From Actinacidiphila guanduensis (GTDB taxonomy: Bacteria; Actinomycetota; Actinomycetes; Streptomycetales; Streptomycetaceae), in NCBI RefSeq assembly GCF_900103985.1, contig NZ_FNIE01000008.1, positions 248,001 through 312,000 on the forward strand: a stretch of 64,000 nt of DNA, written 5' to 3'. Shown piece after piece: positions 41,086-50,053 of this stretch (positions are counted from its first letter, which is position 1; every line of letters starts with the position of its first letter). Position numbers and translations under genes: made by a program. The notes beneath the pieces are model-generated. The model saw nothing but the letters and a program-made list of their open reading frames with translations. It did no database searches and was not told where the DNA came from.

Positions 41086-43443
41086 GTGTCGGTGGAAGCC
41101 AGGATCGCCGAGGAGCTCGGCGTACGCGAAGGACAGGTCAGGGCGGCCGTGGACCTGCTGGACGGCGGGGCGACCGTGCCGTTCATCGCCCGCTACCGCA
41201 AGGAGGCCACCGGCACCCTGGACGACGCCCAGCTGCGCACCCTGGAGGAGCGGCTGCGCTACCTCAGGGAGCTGGACGAGCGGCGGGCGGCGGTGCTGGA
41301 GTCCATCGAGGCGCAAGGGAAGCTGGACGACGCGCTGCGGGCCCAGATCCTCGCCGCGGACTCCAAGGCCCGCCTGGAGGACATCTACCTTCCCTACAAG
41401 CCCAAGCGCCGCACCAAGGCACAGATCGCCCGCGAGGCCGGCCTCGAACCACTGGCCGACGCCCTGCTGTCCGACCCCGGTCTGGACCCCCAGACGGAGG
41501 CCGCCGCCTATGTGTCGGCCGACAAGGACGTCAACGACGCGGCCGCCGCCCTCGAGGGCGCGCGGGCCATCCTCACCGAGCGGTTCTCCGAGGACGCCGA
41601 CCTCGTCGGCGAGCTGCGCGAGCGCATGTGGAACCGCGGCCGCCTGGTCGCCAAGGTGCGTGAGGGCAAGGAGGAGGCCGGCGCGAAGTTCTCCGACTAC
41701 TTCGACTTCGCCGAGCCGTTCACCAAGCTGCCCTCGCACCGGGTGCTCGCCATGCTGCGCGGCGAGAAGGAGGAGGTCCTGGACCTCACCCTGGAGCCCG
41801 AGGAGCCCACCGAGGGCCCGAGCAGCTTCGAGCGCCGCATCGCCCAGCAGTTCGGCATCGCCGACCGAGGCCGCCCCGGCGACCGCTGGCTCGCCGACAC
41901 CGTCCGCTGGGCCTGGCGCACCCGCTTCCTCGTCCGCCTCGGCATCGACCTGCGCGTCCAGTTGCGGCAGAACGCCGAGGACGAGGCGGTCCGCGTCTTC
42001 GCCGCCAATCTGCGCGACCTCCTGCTGGCCGCCCCCGCGGGCTCGCGCGCCACCATGGGTCTCGACCCGGGCCTGCGCACCGGCGTCAAGGTCGCCGTCG
42101 TCGACGGCACCGGCAAGGTCGTGGCCACCGACACGATCTACCCGCACGCCCCGCGCAACCGCTGGGACGAGTCGCTGGCCACCCTGGCGCGGCTGTGCGC
42201 AGCCCACCGGGTCGACCTCATCGCGATCGGCAACGGCACCGCGTCCAGGGAGACCGACAAGCTCGCCGCCGACCTGATCAAGGCCCACCCCGAGCTGAAG
42301 CTGACCAAGGCGGTGGTCTCCGAGGCGGGCGCCTCGGTCTACTCCGCCTCCGCGTACGCCTCGGCGGAGCTGCCCGAGCTCGACGTCTCGCTGCGCGGCG
42401 CGGTCTCCATCGCCCGCCGCCTGCAGGACCCGCTGGCCGAGCTGGTCAAGATCGACCCGCGCTCCATCGGTGTCGGCCAGTACCAGCACGACCTGTCCGA
42501 GGTGAAGCTGTCGCGTTCGCTGGACGCCGTGGTGGAGGACTGCGTCAACGGCGTCGGCGTCGACGTCAACACCGCCTCCGTGCCGCTGCTGCGGCGGGTC
42601 TCCGGCATCACCGAGGGCCTGGCCGCCAACATCGTCGCCCACCGCGACGCCAACGGCCCCTTCCGCAGCCGCAAGGCGCTCAAGGACGTGGCCCGCCTCG
42701 GCCCCAAGGCGTACGAGCAGTGCGCCGGCTTCCTGCGCATCCAGGGCGGCGAGGACCCGCTGGACGCCTCCAGCGTCCACCCCGAGGCGTACCCGGTGGT
42801 GCGCCGGATCAGCGCGGCCGCCAAGACCGACATCCCCGCGCTGATCGGCAACGGCTCGGTGCTGCGGGACCTGCGGCCCCAGGACTTCGTGGACGAGTCG
42901 TTCGGCCTGCCCACCGTCACCGACATCCTCGCCGAGCTGGAGAAGCCCGGGCGCGACCCGCGGCCCGCCTTCAAGACCGCCGCCTTCAAGGAGGGCGTGG
43001 AGGAGATGAAGGACCTGCGCCCGGGGATGCTGCTGGAGGGCGTGGTGACCAATGTCGCCGCCTTCGGGGCCTTCGTGGACGTCGGCGTCCACCAGGACGG
43101 CCTGGTCCACGTCTCGGCCCTGTCGGACTCCTACGTCACCGACCCGCGCGAGGTCGTCAAGCCCGGCGACATCGTGCGGGTGAAGGTGCTCGACGTGGAC
43201 CTGCCCCGCAAGCGCATCTCGCTGACCCTGCGGCTGGAGGACGAGGCCGGGCCGCAGCGCGGCGGCCGCCGGGAGGGCGGCGAGCGGCGCGGCAACCCGC
43301 CACGCCAGGGCGGCAGGGGAGGCGGCCAGGGACGCCAGGGCGGGCAGGGCGGCGGGCAGGGCCGGCGCGGCTCCTCGCAGCCGGCGCCGGGCGGCGCGAT
43401 GGCCGACGCCCTGCGCAGGGCCGGCCTGGCCGGCGGCAAGTAA
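41086..43443 (+). CDS. tex: Tex-family RNA-binding transcriptional accessory protein
   Basis: The 785-residue Tex protein has an N-terminal helical part ('TVPFIARYRKEATGTLDD'), a YqgF-like domain ('GLDPGLRTGVKVAVVDGTG', 'IGNGTASRETDKLA'), helix-hairpin-helix motifs ('SVPLLRRVSGITEGLAANIV'), and a C-terminal S1 domain ('GMLLEGVVTNVAAFGAFVDVGV'). A Gly/Gln/Arg-rich tail follows. The GTG at 41086 is the only canonical start; a GAGGAG site at 41061-41066 is spaced well for an ATC codon at 41071 or 41074. A hairpin follows at 43461. Confidence 0.92.
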   Translation: MSVEARIAEELGVREGQVRAAVDLLDGGATVPFIARYRKEATGTLDDAQLRTLEERLRYLRELDERRAAVLESIEAQGKLDDALRAQILAADSKARLEDIYLPYKPKRRTKAQIAREAGLEPLADALLSDPGLDPQTEAAAYVSADKDVNDAAAALEGARAILTERFSEDADLVGELRERMWNRGRLVAKVREGKEEAGAKFSDYFDFAEPFTKLPSHRVLAMLRGEKEEVLDLTLEPEEPTEGPSSFERRIAQQFGIADRGRPGDRWLADTVRWAWRTRFLVRLGIDLRVQLRQNAEDEAVRVFAANLRDLLLAAPAGSRATMGLDPGLRTGVKVAVVDGTGKVVATDTIYPHAPRNRWDESLATLARLCAAHRVDLIAIGNGTASRETDKLAADLIKAHPELKLTKAVVSEAGASVYSASAYASAELPELDVSLRGAVSIARRLQDPLAELVKIDPRSIGVGQYQHDLSEVKLSRSLDAVVEDCVNGVGVDVNTASVPLLRRVSGITEGLAANIVAHRDANGPFRSRKALKDVARLGPKAYEQCAGFLRIQGGEDPLDASSVHPEAYPVVRRISAAAKTDIPALIGNGSVLRDLRPQDFVDESFGLPTVTDILAELEKPGRDPRPAFKTAAFKEGVEEMKDLRPGMLLEGVVTNVAAFGAFVDVGVHQDGLVHVSALSDSYVTDPREVVKPGDIVRVKVLDVDLPRKRISLTLRLEDEAGPQRGGRREGGERRGNPPRQGGRGGGQGRQGGQGGGQGRRGSSQPAPGGAMADALRRAGLAGGK

Positions 43444-43460
43444 GCCCCCGTCACCTGGAG

Positions 43461-43493
43461 CCGGGTCCTTACGCTTCGTCAGGTAAGGCCCGG
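43461..43493 (+). terminator. Hairpin downstream of tex
   Basis: CCGGGTCCTTAC pairs with GTAAGGCCCGG, 11 bp with one T bulge, around a 10-base loop, 18 bp after the tex stop. Confidence 0.6.
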
Positions 43494-43544
43494 CGCCCCG
43501 GAGTTCGGCCCTTACGGCCACGCCGGCCGGGACAATGGCCTCTG

Positions 43545-43572
43545 TTGGCGTGGCCCAGTCAAGGTTTAGCCT
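43545..43572 (+). promoter_or_regulatory. Promoter of the secreted S15 peptidase gene
   Basis: TTGGCG at 43545-43550 and TAGCCT at 43567-43572 are 16 bp apart. The predicted start falls at about 43580, the GTG codon, so this transcript is probably leaderless. Confidence 0.5.
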
Positions 43573-43579
43573 CTGGCTG

Positions 43580-45559
43580 GTGATCTCACAGCCGCGGACA
43601 TCCCGCATCCCCTGGATCTCCTTGGCGGCGGCGCTCCTCGTCGCCCTGGCCGCCGCACTCCTCGCCCCCGCGCCCGCCCACGCGGCAGCCCGCGGCGCAG
43701 GCACCGTGCGGCACGGACTGAGCCAACCCGACTACTCCTACGCCGACGCCATCCGCGAGGCCGTCTGGGTCGACACCGGCATGGACGGCGACGGCGACGG
43801 CCGCACCGACCGCGTGGCAGCGGACATCATCCGCCCCCGCGAGCCCGCGCAGGCCGGCCGCAAGGTGCCCGTCATCATGGACGCGAGCCCCTACTACTCC
43901 TGCTGCGGCCGGGGCAACGAGAGCCAGATCAAGACCTACGACGCCGCCGGCGACATCGTCCAGGCGCCGCTGTACTACGACAACTACTTCGTGCCGCGCG
44001 GCTACGCCACCGTCCTGGTCGACCTCGCGGGCACCGACCGCTCCGACGGCTGCGTCGATGTCGGCGGTCCCTCCGACATCCAGTCGGCCAAGGCCGTCAT
44101 CGACTGGCTCAACGGCCGCGCCAAGGGCTACAGCGCCCGCTCCGGCGGCCACACCGTCACGGCCGGCTGGACCAACGGCGACGTCGGCATGATCGGCAAG
44201 AGCTGGGACGGCACCATAGCCAACGGCGTGGCCGCCACCGGCGTGAAGGGCCTGAAGACCATCGTGCCGATCAGCGCCATCTCCTCCTGGTACGACTACT
44301 ACTTCCACCAGGGCGCCGCGCTCCAGGACGGCCCGGAGTGGCTGTCGGACCTGGTCGAGAGTGACAGCGCGCACGCCGACTGCGCCGCCGAGCAGCAGAA
44401 GATCATCGACGGCTCCCCGCGCTCGGGCGACTGGACGCCCTTCTGGACCGCCCGCGACTACGTCAAGGACGCCGGCAAGGTGCGCGCCAGCGTCTTCGCC
44501 GTCCAGGGCATGCAGGACCTCAACGTCCGCACCAAGCACTTCGGCCAGTGGTGGACCGCCCTGGCCGCGCACGGCGTCGAGCGCAAGGTGTGGCTGTCGC
44601 AGACCGGGCACGTCGACCCCTTCGACTACCGCCGCGACGCCTGGGTGCCCACCCTGCAGCGCTGGTTCGACCACTACCTGCTGGGCGTCGACAACGGTAT
44701 CCAGCGCGAGCCGATGGCCGACATCGAGCGCAGCGTCGACCACTGGACCACGGACCGCGTCTGGCCGGCCCCCGGCACCAAGGACACCTCGCTCGTCCTC
44801 GGCCCGACCGCCACGGCCGGCCTCGGCACCCTGGGCACCACCGGGCACGCCGCCCCCGGCACCACCGAGTCCTTCACCGACGACCCGAACCTGTGGGAGG
44901 AGGACTGGGCGTCCTCCGTCGACACCCCCACCCCCGCCAAGACCGCCTTCACCACCGGAGTGCTCACCAAGGACCTGCGGATCTCCGGCGGCGGCACCGT
45001 GACGGTGACCGCCACCTCCACGACCACCAGCGCCCACCTGTCGGCGGTCCTGGTCGACCTCGGCCCCGAGACGATCAGGAACTACCTGGGCGGCGGCGAG
45101 GGCATCACCACCCTGGGCACCCGCTCCTGCTACGGCGAGAGCACCGCCGGTGACAGCGCCTGCTACCTCGACACCGCGGCCGACACCGAGAACGTCGACC
45201 ACAACGTCTTCAGCCGCGGCTGGGCCGACCTCGGCCACTACAAGTCGCTGGAGCACGGCGTGCCGCTGGTCCCGGGACGGCCGTACACCATGACGATCCA
45301 GCTTGCCGCCACCGACCACGTGGTGCCCGCCGGGCACCGCCTCGCGCTCATCGTGGCGGGCACCGACGGCGGCCTCATCCTGCCGCCCGACACCACCCCC
45401 ACCGTCGGCATCGACCTGGCGCACACAGTGGCCCACCTGCCGATCGTCGGCGGGGCCGGCGCCCTGCACGCACAGCCGGCGGCGGCCCGCACCGCCCACC
45501 AGGCGCTCAGGCCCGCCGCGCCCGCCCCGGCCCTGACCCCGGCGGCAACGCTGGGCTGA
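43580..45559 (+). CDS. Secreted Xaa-Pro dipeptidyl-peptidase / CocE-NonD family hydrolase (S15)
   Basis: The 659-residue protein has a signal peptide ('RIPWISLAAALLVALAAALLAPAPAHAA', cleavage near residue 36). The alpha/beta-hydrolase part carries the nucleophile Ser in IGKSWDGTIANG, and a probable catalytic His in 'LSQTGHVDPFDYRRDA'; 'LVDLAGTDRSDGCVDVGG' is typical of S15/CocE. The C-terminal beta-domain 'TMTIQLAATDHVVPAGHRLALIVAG' belongs to PepX/CocE enzymes. It would remove N-terminal Xaa-Pro dipeptides or hydrolyse esters outside the cell. A leaderless promoter lies upstream. The Ala-rich end may be processed. Confidence 0.88.
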   Translation: MISQPRTSRIPWISLAAALLVALAAALLAPAPAHAAARGAGTVRHGLSQPDYSYADAIREAVWVDTGMDGDGDGRTDRVAADIIRPREPAQAGRKVPVIMDASPYYSCCGRGNESQIKTYDAAGDIVQAPLYYDNYFVPRGYATVLVDLAGTDRSDGCVDVGGPSDIQSAKAVIDWLNGRAKGYSARSGGHTVTAGWTNGDVGMIGKSWDGTIANGVAATGVKGLKTIVPISAISSWYDYYFHQGAALQDGPEWLSDLVESDSAHADCAAEQQKIIDGSPRSGDWTPFWTARDYVKDAGKVRASVFAVQGMQDLNVRTKHFGQWWTALAAHGVERKVWLSQTGHVDPFDYRRDAWVPTLQRWFDHYLLGVDNGIQREPMADIERSVDHWTTDRVWPAPGTKDTSLVLGPTATAGLGTLGTTGHAAPGTTESFTDDPNLWEEDWASSVDTPTPAKTAFTTGVLTKDLRISGGGTVTVTATSTTTSAHLSAVLVDLGPETIRNYLGGGEGITTLGTRSCYGESTAGDSACYLDTAADTENVDHNVFSRGWADLGHYKSLEHGVPLVPGRPYTMTIQLAATDHVVPAGHRLALIVAGTDGGLILPPDTTPTVGIDLAHTVAHLPIVGGAGALHAQPAAARTAHQALRPAAPAPALTPAATLG

Positions 45560-45657
45560 CGGGAACCGGCATGGGGAACCGCACCGGCCCGCAGCGCGTT
45601 GCAGTGGGTAGGAACACGCTGTGGCCGGTGTCGGCCGGAAATGCGGAGGCGGGGATC

Positions 45658-45840
45658 ATGACCAATCGCACGAAGATCGCCATCGGCGGCGTGGTGGTGG
45701 GGCTCATCCTGCTGGCCTGGATCCCCTGGTGGCTGTTCCTCCTGATCGTCGTCGGCATCCCCGCCGTCGCCTACTTCAGCCTGGACTCCTCGCAGCGCCG
45801 CAGGCTGCGGCGGGTCTCCCGGCGGCAAATCGGTCGCTGA
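45658..45840 (+). CDS. Small membrane protein, 60 aa
   Basis: The 60-residue protein contains one or two hydrophobic helices from about residue 7 to 40 ('IAIGGVVVGLILLAWIPWWLF', 'LIVVGIPAVAYFSL') and an Arg-rich cytoplasmic tail. GGAGG lies about 11 bases before the ATG. It is conserved in style with many streptomycete short membrane proteins; the function is unknown. It is followed closely by the structured MOSC leader. Confidence 0.65.
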   Translation: MTNRTKIAIGGVVVGLILLAWIPWWLFLLIVVGIPAVAYFSLDSSQRRRLRRVSRRQIGR

Positions 45841-45845
45841 CCCCG

Positions 45846-45901
45846 GTGCTTCCCCGTTAGGGTGAGGCATCGGGTCAGGGCATCCGATCGAGGGGAAGCA
45901 C
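45846..45901 (+). promoter_or_regulatory. Long-range inverted repeat covering the MOSC ribosome-binding site
   Basis: GTGCTTCCCC (45846-45855) and GGGGAAGCAC (45892-45901) are exact complements 36 bp apart, and an inner ATCGG/CCGAT pair lies between them. The right arm is the Shine-Dalgarno sequence of the MOSC gene. A TAGGGT -10-like box (45858-45863) sits between the arms, so either an RNA hairpin or a DNA operator is possible. Confidence 0.5.
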
Positions 45902-45905
45902 TCTC

Positions 45906-46448
45906 ATGCACGGCACGGTCGTCTCCGTCAGCCGCGACACCGACCACCGGTTCAGCAAGCCCGTCCAGGACAGCATCCGCCTCCTCGCCGGGCTCGGTGT
46001 CGAAGGGGACGCGCACCTGGGCACCACCGTCCAGCACCGCTCCCGCGTGGCCAAGGACCCCACCCAGCCGAACCTGCGGCAGGTCCACCTCATCCACTCC
46101 GAGCTCTTCACCGAGCTGCGGGCCGCCGGTTACGACGTCGCCCCCGGCGACCTCGGCGAGAACATCACCACCGCCGGTCTCGACCTGCACGCCCTGCCCA
46201 CCGGCACCCGCCTCGGCCTGGGCCCGCAGGCCCGCGTGGAGATCACCGGGCTGCGCAACCCCTGCCTGCAGATCGACGCCTTTCGTGCCGGGCTGCTCAA
46301 GCGGGTGGTGTGGCGCGACGAGGAGGGCCGGCTGGTCCTGCGAGGCGGCGTGATGGGCGTCGTCCTGGAGAGCGGCACCGTCCAGCCGGGCGACGCCATC
46401 GGGGTCGAGCTGCCCGCAACCCCGCACCGCCCCCTGGAGAGGGTCTGA
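45906..46448 (+). CDS. MOSC domain-containing protein
   Basis: The 180-residue MOSC protein resembles the sulfur-carrier fold of molybdenum cofactor sulfurases: 'LAGLGVEGDAHLGTTVQHRSRV', 'RQVHLIHSELFTEL', 'PGDLGENITTAGLDLHALP' and the conserved Cys in LRNPCLQIDAF. It may receive or transfer sulfur for the Mo cofactor or bind a mononuclear Mo site. GGGGAAG precedes the ATG and is the arm of an inverted repeat. It begins a run with the NADAR gene (5-bp gap) and the CoA disulfide reductase. Confidence 0.88.
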   Translation: MHGTVVSVSRDTDHRFSKPVQDSIRLLAGLGVEGDAHLGTTVQHRSRVAKDPTQPNLRQVHLIHSELFTELRAAGYDVAPGDLGENITTAGLDLHALPTGTRLGLGPQARVEITGLRNPCLQIDAFRAGLLKRVVWRDEEGRLVLRGGVMGVVLESGTVQPGDAIGVELPATPHRPLERV

Positions 46449-46453
46449 CCGCC

Positions 46454-47059
46454 GTGGCGAGCACTCCGGCGGCGACCCCCGGCACCCTGCGGTCCGCCGA
46501 GGACCTCGCCGCCTGGGTGGCGAGCGGCGGGCGGGTGAAGTACCTGCACTTCTGGGGCCACCAGCCGCAGCGCGACGGCAGCGTCGGCCCCGGCTGCCTC
46601 AGCCAGTGGTGGCCCTCGCCCTTCACCGTGGACGGCGTCACCTACGCGACCGCCGAGCACTGGATGATGGCCGCCAAGGCCCGCCTCTTCGGCGACGCCG
46701 ACGCCGAGCGGCGCGCCCTGACCGCGGGCCACCCCCACGCGGCCAAGGCGGTCGGCCGCACCGTGCGCGGTTTCGACGAGGAGGTCTGGCGGCGCGAGCG
46801 GTTCGCCCTGGTGGCCGAGGGCAGCGAGCACAAGTTCCGCGCCCATCCGGACCTGCTGCGCTATCTGCTCGGAACAGCCGATCGCGTCCTGGTCGAGGCC
46901 AGCCCGCTCGACCGGGTCTGGGGCATCGGCCTGGCCGCGGACGACGAGCGGTCCGCCCGGCCGGACGCCTGGCGCGGCCTCAACCTGCTCGGGTTCGCGC
47001 TCATGGAAGCCAGGGCGCGCCTGGCGGCGCAGGTCACCGGCACCCAGGTGCGCGCATGA
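46454..47059 (+). CDS. NADAR family protein (YbiA-like)
   Basis: The 201-residue protein has the NADAR fold: 'YLHFWGHQP', 'CLSQWWPSPFTVDGVTYATAEHWMMAAKARLFGD', 'KFRAHPDLLRYLLGT' and 'VEASPLDRVWGIGL'. YbiA-like proteins are N-glycosidases acting on riboflavin-pathway intermediates, and related NADARs are proposed to act on ADP-ribose or NAD-linked modifications. The GTG at 46454 lies 5 bp after the MOSC stop, and the stop overlaps the next gene's ATG by four bases, so it is translated in an operon. Confidence 0.87.
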   Translation: MASTPAATPGTLRSAEDLAAWVASGGRVKYLHFWGHQPQRDGSVGPGCLSQWWPSPFTVDGVTYATAEHWMMAAKARLFGDADAERRALTAGHPHAAKAVGRTVRGFDEEVWRRERFALVAEGSEHKFRAHPDLLRYLLGTADRVLVEASPLDRVWGIGLAADDERSARPDAWRGLNLLGFALMEARARLAAQVTGTQVRA

Positions 47060-48435
47060 GCGAGCGCCTGGTGGTCGTCGGCGGCGACGCGACCGGTATG
47101 TCCGCCGCCTCCCAGGCCCGCAGGCGTCGCGACGCTGACGACCTGGAGATCGTCGCCTTCGAACGCGGCAGGCATGTCTCCTACAGCGCCTGCGGCATCC
47201 CGTACTGGATCGGCGGCGCCACCGACGGCCCGGACGCCCTGATCGCCCGCACGGCGAAGGAGCACCGCGCCCGCGGAATCGACGTGCGCCTGGGCAGCGA
47301 GGTCACCACCGTCGACGCCGACGCGGGCCGGGTGCTGGTGCGCGGCCCCGAAGGGCGCGAGGAGTGGACCGGCTACGACCACCTGGTCCTGGCCACCGGA
47401 GCCGTCCCCATCCGCCCGCCGATCCCCGGCATCGACGCCCGAGGCGTCCACGGCGTGCAGACCCTGGACGACGGCGAGGCCGTCCTACGAGGCCTGGACG
47501 GCGAGGGGATCCGGCGCGCCGTCGTGGTCGGCGGCGGCTACATCGGCGTGGAGATGGCCGAGGCCATGCTGCGCCACGGCCTGGACGTCACCCTCGTCGA
47601 CCGCAACCCGCAGCCCATGAACACCCTCGACCCCGACATGGGCCGCCTGGTGCGCACCGCTCTCGAAGGGCTCGGTGTGAGCGTGGTGTCCGGGGCGGCG
47701 GTCCGCGAGGTGCTGACCGACAGGGAGGGCCGCGCCCGGGCCGTCGCCACCGACGGCGGCGAGTACCCCGCCGACATCGTGGTGCTGGGCCTGGGCGTCC
47801 GGCCCGCCACCGCGCTCGCGCGGGCGGCCGGTCTTCCCCTCGGCGAGCACGGCGGCCTGCTCACCGACCGCGCCATGCGGGTCCGCGGGACCGAGCGGAT
47901 CTGGGCGGGCGGTGACTGCGTCGAGGTGCTGAACCTGGTCTCGGGCACCTTCAAGCACGTCCCCCTGGGCACTCACGCCAACAAGCACGGCCGGATCATC
48001 GGCACCAACATCGGCGGCGGGTACGCCACGTTCCCCGGTGTCGTCGGCACGGCGGTCAGCAAGGTGTGCGAGGTCGAGATCGCCAGGACCGGCCTGAAGG
48101 AGTCCCAGGCGTGCGCCGCCGGCCTGGACTTCGTCACGGCCGTCATCGAGTCCACCGGCCGCGCCGGCTACTACCCGGACGCCGACCCGATGACCGTCAA
48201 GATGCTCGCCGAGCGCGGCACCGGCCGGCTGCTCGGCGTTCAGATCGTCGGCGGCCAGGGCGCCGCCAAGCGGGTCGACGTCGGCGCGGTCGCCCTCACC
48301 GCCGGGCTGACCGTCGCCGCCATGGTCGACCTCGACCTCGGCTACGCGCCGCCCTTCTCGCCGGTGTGGGACCCGGTGCTGGTCGCCGCGCGCAAGGCCG
48401 CCGACGCGGTCGCCGCCGACGTCAGGGGACGCTGA
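47056..48435 (+). CDS. FAD-dependent CoA-disulfide reductase-like oxidoreductase
   Basis: The 459-residue pyridine-nucleotide disulfide oxidoreductase has 'LVVVGGDATGMSAASQARRR' as FAD motif, the single active Cys in YSACGIPYW, a second nucleotide motif 'RRAVVVGGGYIGVEMAEAML', and 'RIWAGGDCVEVLNLV'. A lone active-site Cys is typical of CoA-disulfide reductase and NADH oxidase/peroxidase enzymes. It overlaps the NADAR stop by four bases (ATGA). Its last 14 bp overlap the convergent 48422 gene. Together with MOSC, the set suggests sulfur/redox handling, which is inference. Confidence 0.87.
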   Translation: MSERLVVVGGDATGMSAASQARRRRDADDLEIVAFERGRHVSYSACGIPYWIGGATDGPDALIARTAKEHRARGIDVRLGSEVTTVDADAGRVLVRGPEGREEWTGYDHLVLATGAVPIRPPIPGIDARGVHGVQTLDDGEAVLRGLDGEGIRRAVVVGGGYIGVEMAEAMLRHGLDVTLVDRNPQPMNTLDPDMGRLVRTALEGLGVSVVSGAAVREVLTDREGRARAVATDGGEYPADIVVLGLGVRPATALARAAGLPLGEHGGLLTDRAMRVRGTERIWAGGDCVEVLNLVSGTFKHVPLGTHANKHGRIIGTNIGGGYATFPGVVGTAVSKVCEVEIARTGLKESQACAAGLDFVTAVIESTGRAGYYPDADPMTVKMLAERGTGRLLGVQIVGGQGAAKRVDVGAVALTAGLTVAAMVDLDLGYAPPFSPVWDPVLVAARKAADAVAADVRGR

Positions 48436-49330
48436 CCACCGCGTCGGCCGCAATCCGTTCCAGCGCCTCCAGCAGCGGCGGCAGCGACGGTCCGCGGCCG
48501 ACCGGCAGCACCTCGCCCGGGGCGTCGTCCAGCAGCACGAACGCCATGTCGTCGGCCCGGCCGACCAGGCTCCACCCCGGACCGTCCGCCCGCACCGCGC
48601 CGTAGGCGGCGCGCACCCGGCCGGGCGGCGGAGGCGTGCGCACGTACTCCTCGGCTCCGGCAAGGGCCTTGCGGACGCCCTGGTGGGAGATGGGCGCGAC
48701 GCCTGCCTCGCCGGAAGGGGACCCGGCTGTGCCCTCCTGCGCGGCAGGTGCCTCTGCGCTGCCGGGCGCGCCCTTCTCGGCCTGCGCGACCTCGGCTGTT
48801 CCTGAGGCATCCGGCTCCTGCCCCGGCTCGTCGCCGGAGGCCGCCGCCTCGAATCCGTCCCGCCACTCACGCCAGCGCATGGCGATCTCGTCCGCGCCCA
48901 GCCGCCGCTGCGGCGGCCCCCACACCGACACGTCCGGGGGCGTGAGTGCGGGACCCGCACCCAGTTCCTCGCCCGGGTCGTACGGGTCGGGGAGGCCGGG
49001 CACGGCCACGGCGACCGGCAGCGGCCAGCCCGGCAGCGAGGCGATCATGGTGGACTCGTCCGGCGACAGGTCGTACTCCAAGCCGCAGTCCCAGGCCGCC
49101 AAGGCGCAGGCCACCATCGCGGAGTCGGTGGTGGCCACCGTCCAGCGCGCGCCCTTGCCGTCCTGGCCGAAGACCAGGCCGTACCCGGTCTCCAGCGGCT
49201 CCAGACCGAGGAAGGCGCAGGCCGCGGGGTAGTCGTCGCCGAGTACGCCCGGATAGCGCCCGGGTGTCAGCATCGCCGCGGTCAGTACGAACAGCTCGTC
49301 GTCACCCGCGCTCTGCGGCTCGTCGCCCAT
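48422..49330 (-). CDS. Conserved hypothetical protein
   Basis: The 302-residue protein begins MGDEPQSAG (ATG at 49330, GGGAGG 9 bases upstream). An N-terminal globular part ('DELFVLTAAMLTPGRYPGVLGDDYPAACAFLGLEPLETGYG') is followed by 'VWGPPQRRLGADEIAMRWREWRDGFEAA', a low-complexity Ala/Glu/Gly/Pro linker (about 170-220) and a C-terminal domain ('SLVGRADDMAFVLLDD'). I do not recognise the family. It converges on and overlaps the CoA-disulfide reductase by 14 bp. No transmembrane segment or signal peptide. Confidence 0.7.
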   Translation of the reverse strand: MGDEPQSAGDDELFVLTAAMLTPGRYPGVLGDDYPAACAFLGLEPLETGYGLVFGQDGKGARWTVATTDSAMVACALAAWDCGLEYDLSPDESTMIASLPGWPLPVAVAVPGLPDPYDPGEELGAGPALTPPDVSVWGPPQRRLGADEIAMRWREWRDGFEAAASGDEPGQEPDASGTAEVAQAEKGAPGSAEAPAAQEGTAGSPSGEAGVAPISHQGVRKALAGAEEYVRTPPPPGRVRAAYGAVRADGPGWSLVGRADDMAFVLLDDAPGEVLPVGRGPSLPPLLEALERIAADAVVSVP

Positions 49331-49442
49331 GCCTCTGCCTCCCTCTCGCGTGGTCCGCCGCACCCTAACCAGGCGGTAACCCTCGCGTCGAGGGGTCGCG
49401 GAGCGCGGCAATCCGCTCCGGGCTCCTGAGACCGTCCCGCGG

Positions 49443-50051
49443 TCAGCTCTTCCTGACCGCCAGCGCCAGGTAGCGGGTGTCCGTGTCGTCCAGCAGCAGC
49501 AACTCCCAGCCGGTCGTGGCCAGAAGCCTGCCCACCTGCGGTTCGGCGCGGATGTCGTCGGCCCGCAGGGCGTTGCCGTGCCGGGCGGCGAGGGCGGCGC
49601 GGCCGCGCGGGTGGAACATCGCGAGGCGGCCGGCCGGCCGTGTCACCCGGGCCAGTTCGCGCAGGCCCACGGCGGGGTCCGGCATGTGGTGCACCAGCCC
49701 GGAGGCGAGCACCGCGTGAAAGGCGCGGTCCGCCATCGGCAGCCGCCCGCAGTCCGCCTCGACGAGGCCTCCGTGCTCGCGCCGCCCCAGCGCCGCCGCC
49801 TCCCGCAGCATCTCCGGCGTCAGATCCACGCCGACGACGGTGCCACCGGCGCCGACGGCCTCGCGCAGCAGCGGCAGAGCGCGGGCGGTCCCGCATCCCG
49901 CGTCGAGTGCGCTGTCCCCCTCCTGGAGGCCCAACTCCTCGACCACCGCCTCGAAAGCGGGCCGGTCGTCGGGGAAGCGCTGCTCCCAGCCGCTCGCGCG
50001 GGCGGCGAAGAACTCCTTGACGTGCTCGTGCTCACTGTTCATTCCGGCCAT
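49443..50051 (-). CDS. Class I SAM-dependent methyltransferase
   Basis: The 202-residue protein has the classic motif I ALDAGCGTARALPLL (about 48-62), an acidic 'VVGVDLTPEMLREAAAL' strand end, 'FHAVLASGLVHHMPDPAVGLRELARVTRPAGRLAMF' for motifs IV-V, and a short C-terminus. It resembles the UbiE/MenG-like or general metabolite methyltransferases; the substrate is not apparent. Two starts are possible (50051 and 50042) and neither has a strong ribosome site. Its start faces the YnfA start at 50065 with only 13 bp between. Confidence 0.85.
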   Translation of the reverse strand: MAGMNSEHEHVKEFFAARASGWEQRFPDDRPAFEAVVEELGLQEGDSALDAGCGTARALPLLREAVGAGGTVVGVDLTPEMLREAAALGRREHGGLVEADCGRLPMADRAFHAVLASGLVHHMPDPAVGLRELARVTRPAGRLAMFHPRGRAALAARHGNALRADDIRAEPQVGRLLATTGWELLLLDDTDTRYLALAVRKS

Positions 50052-50053
50052 GC

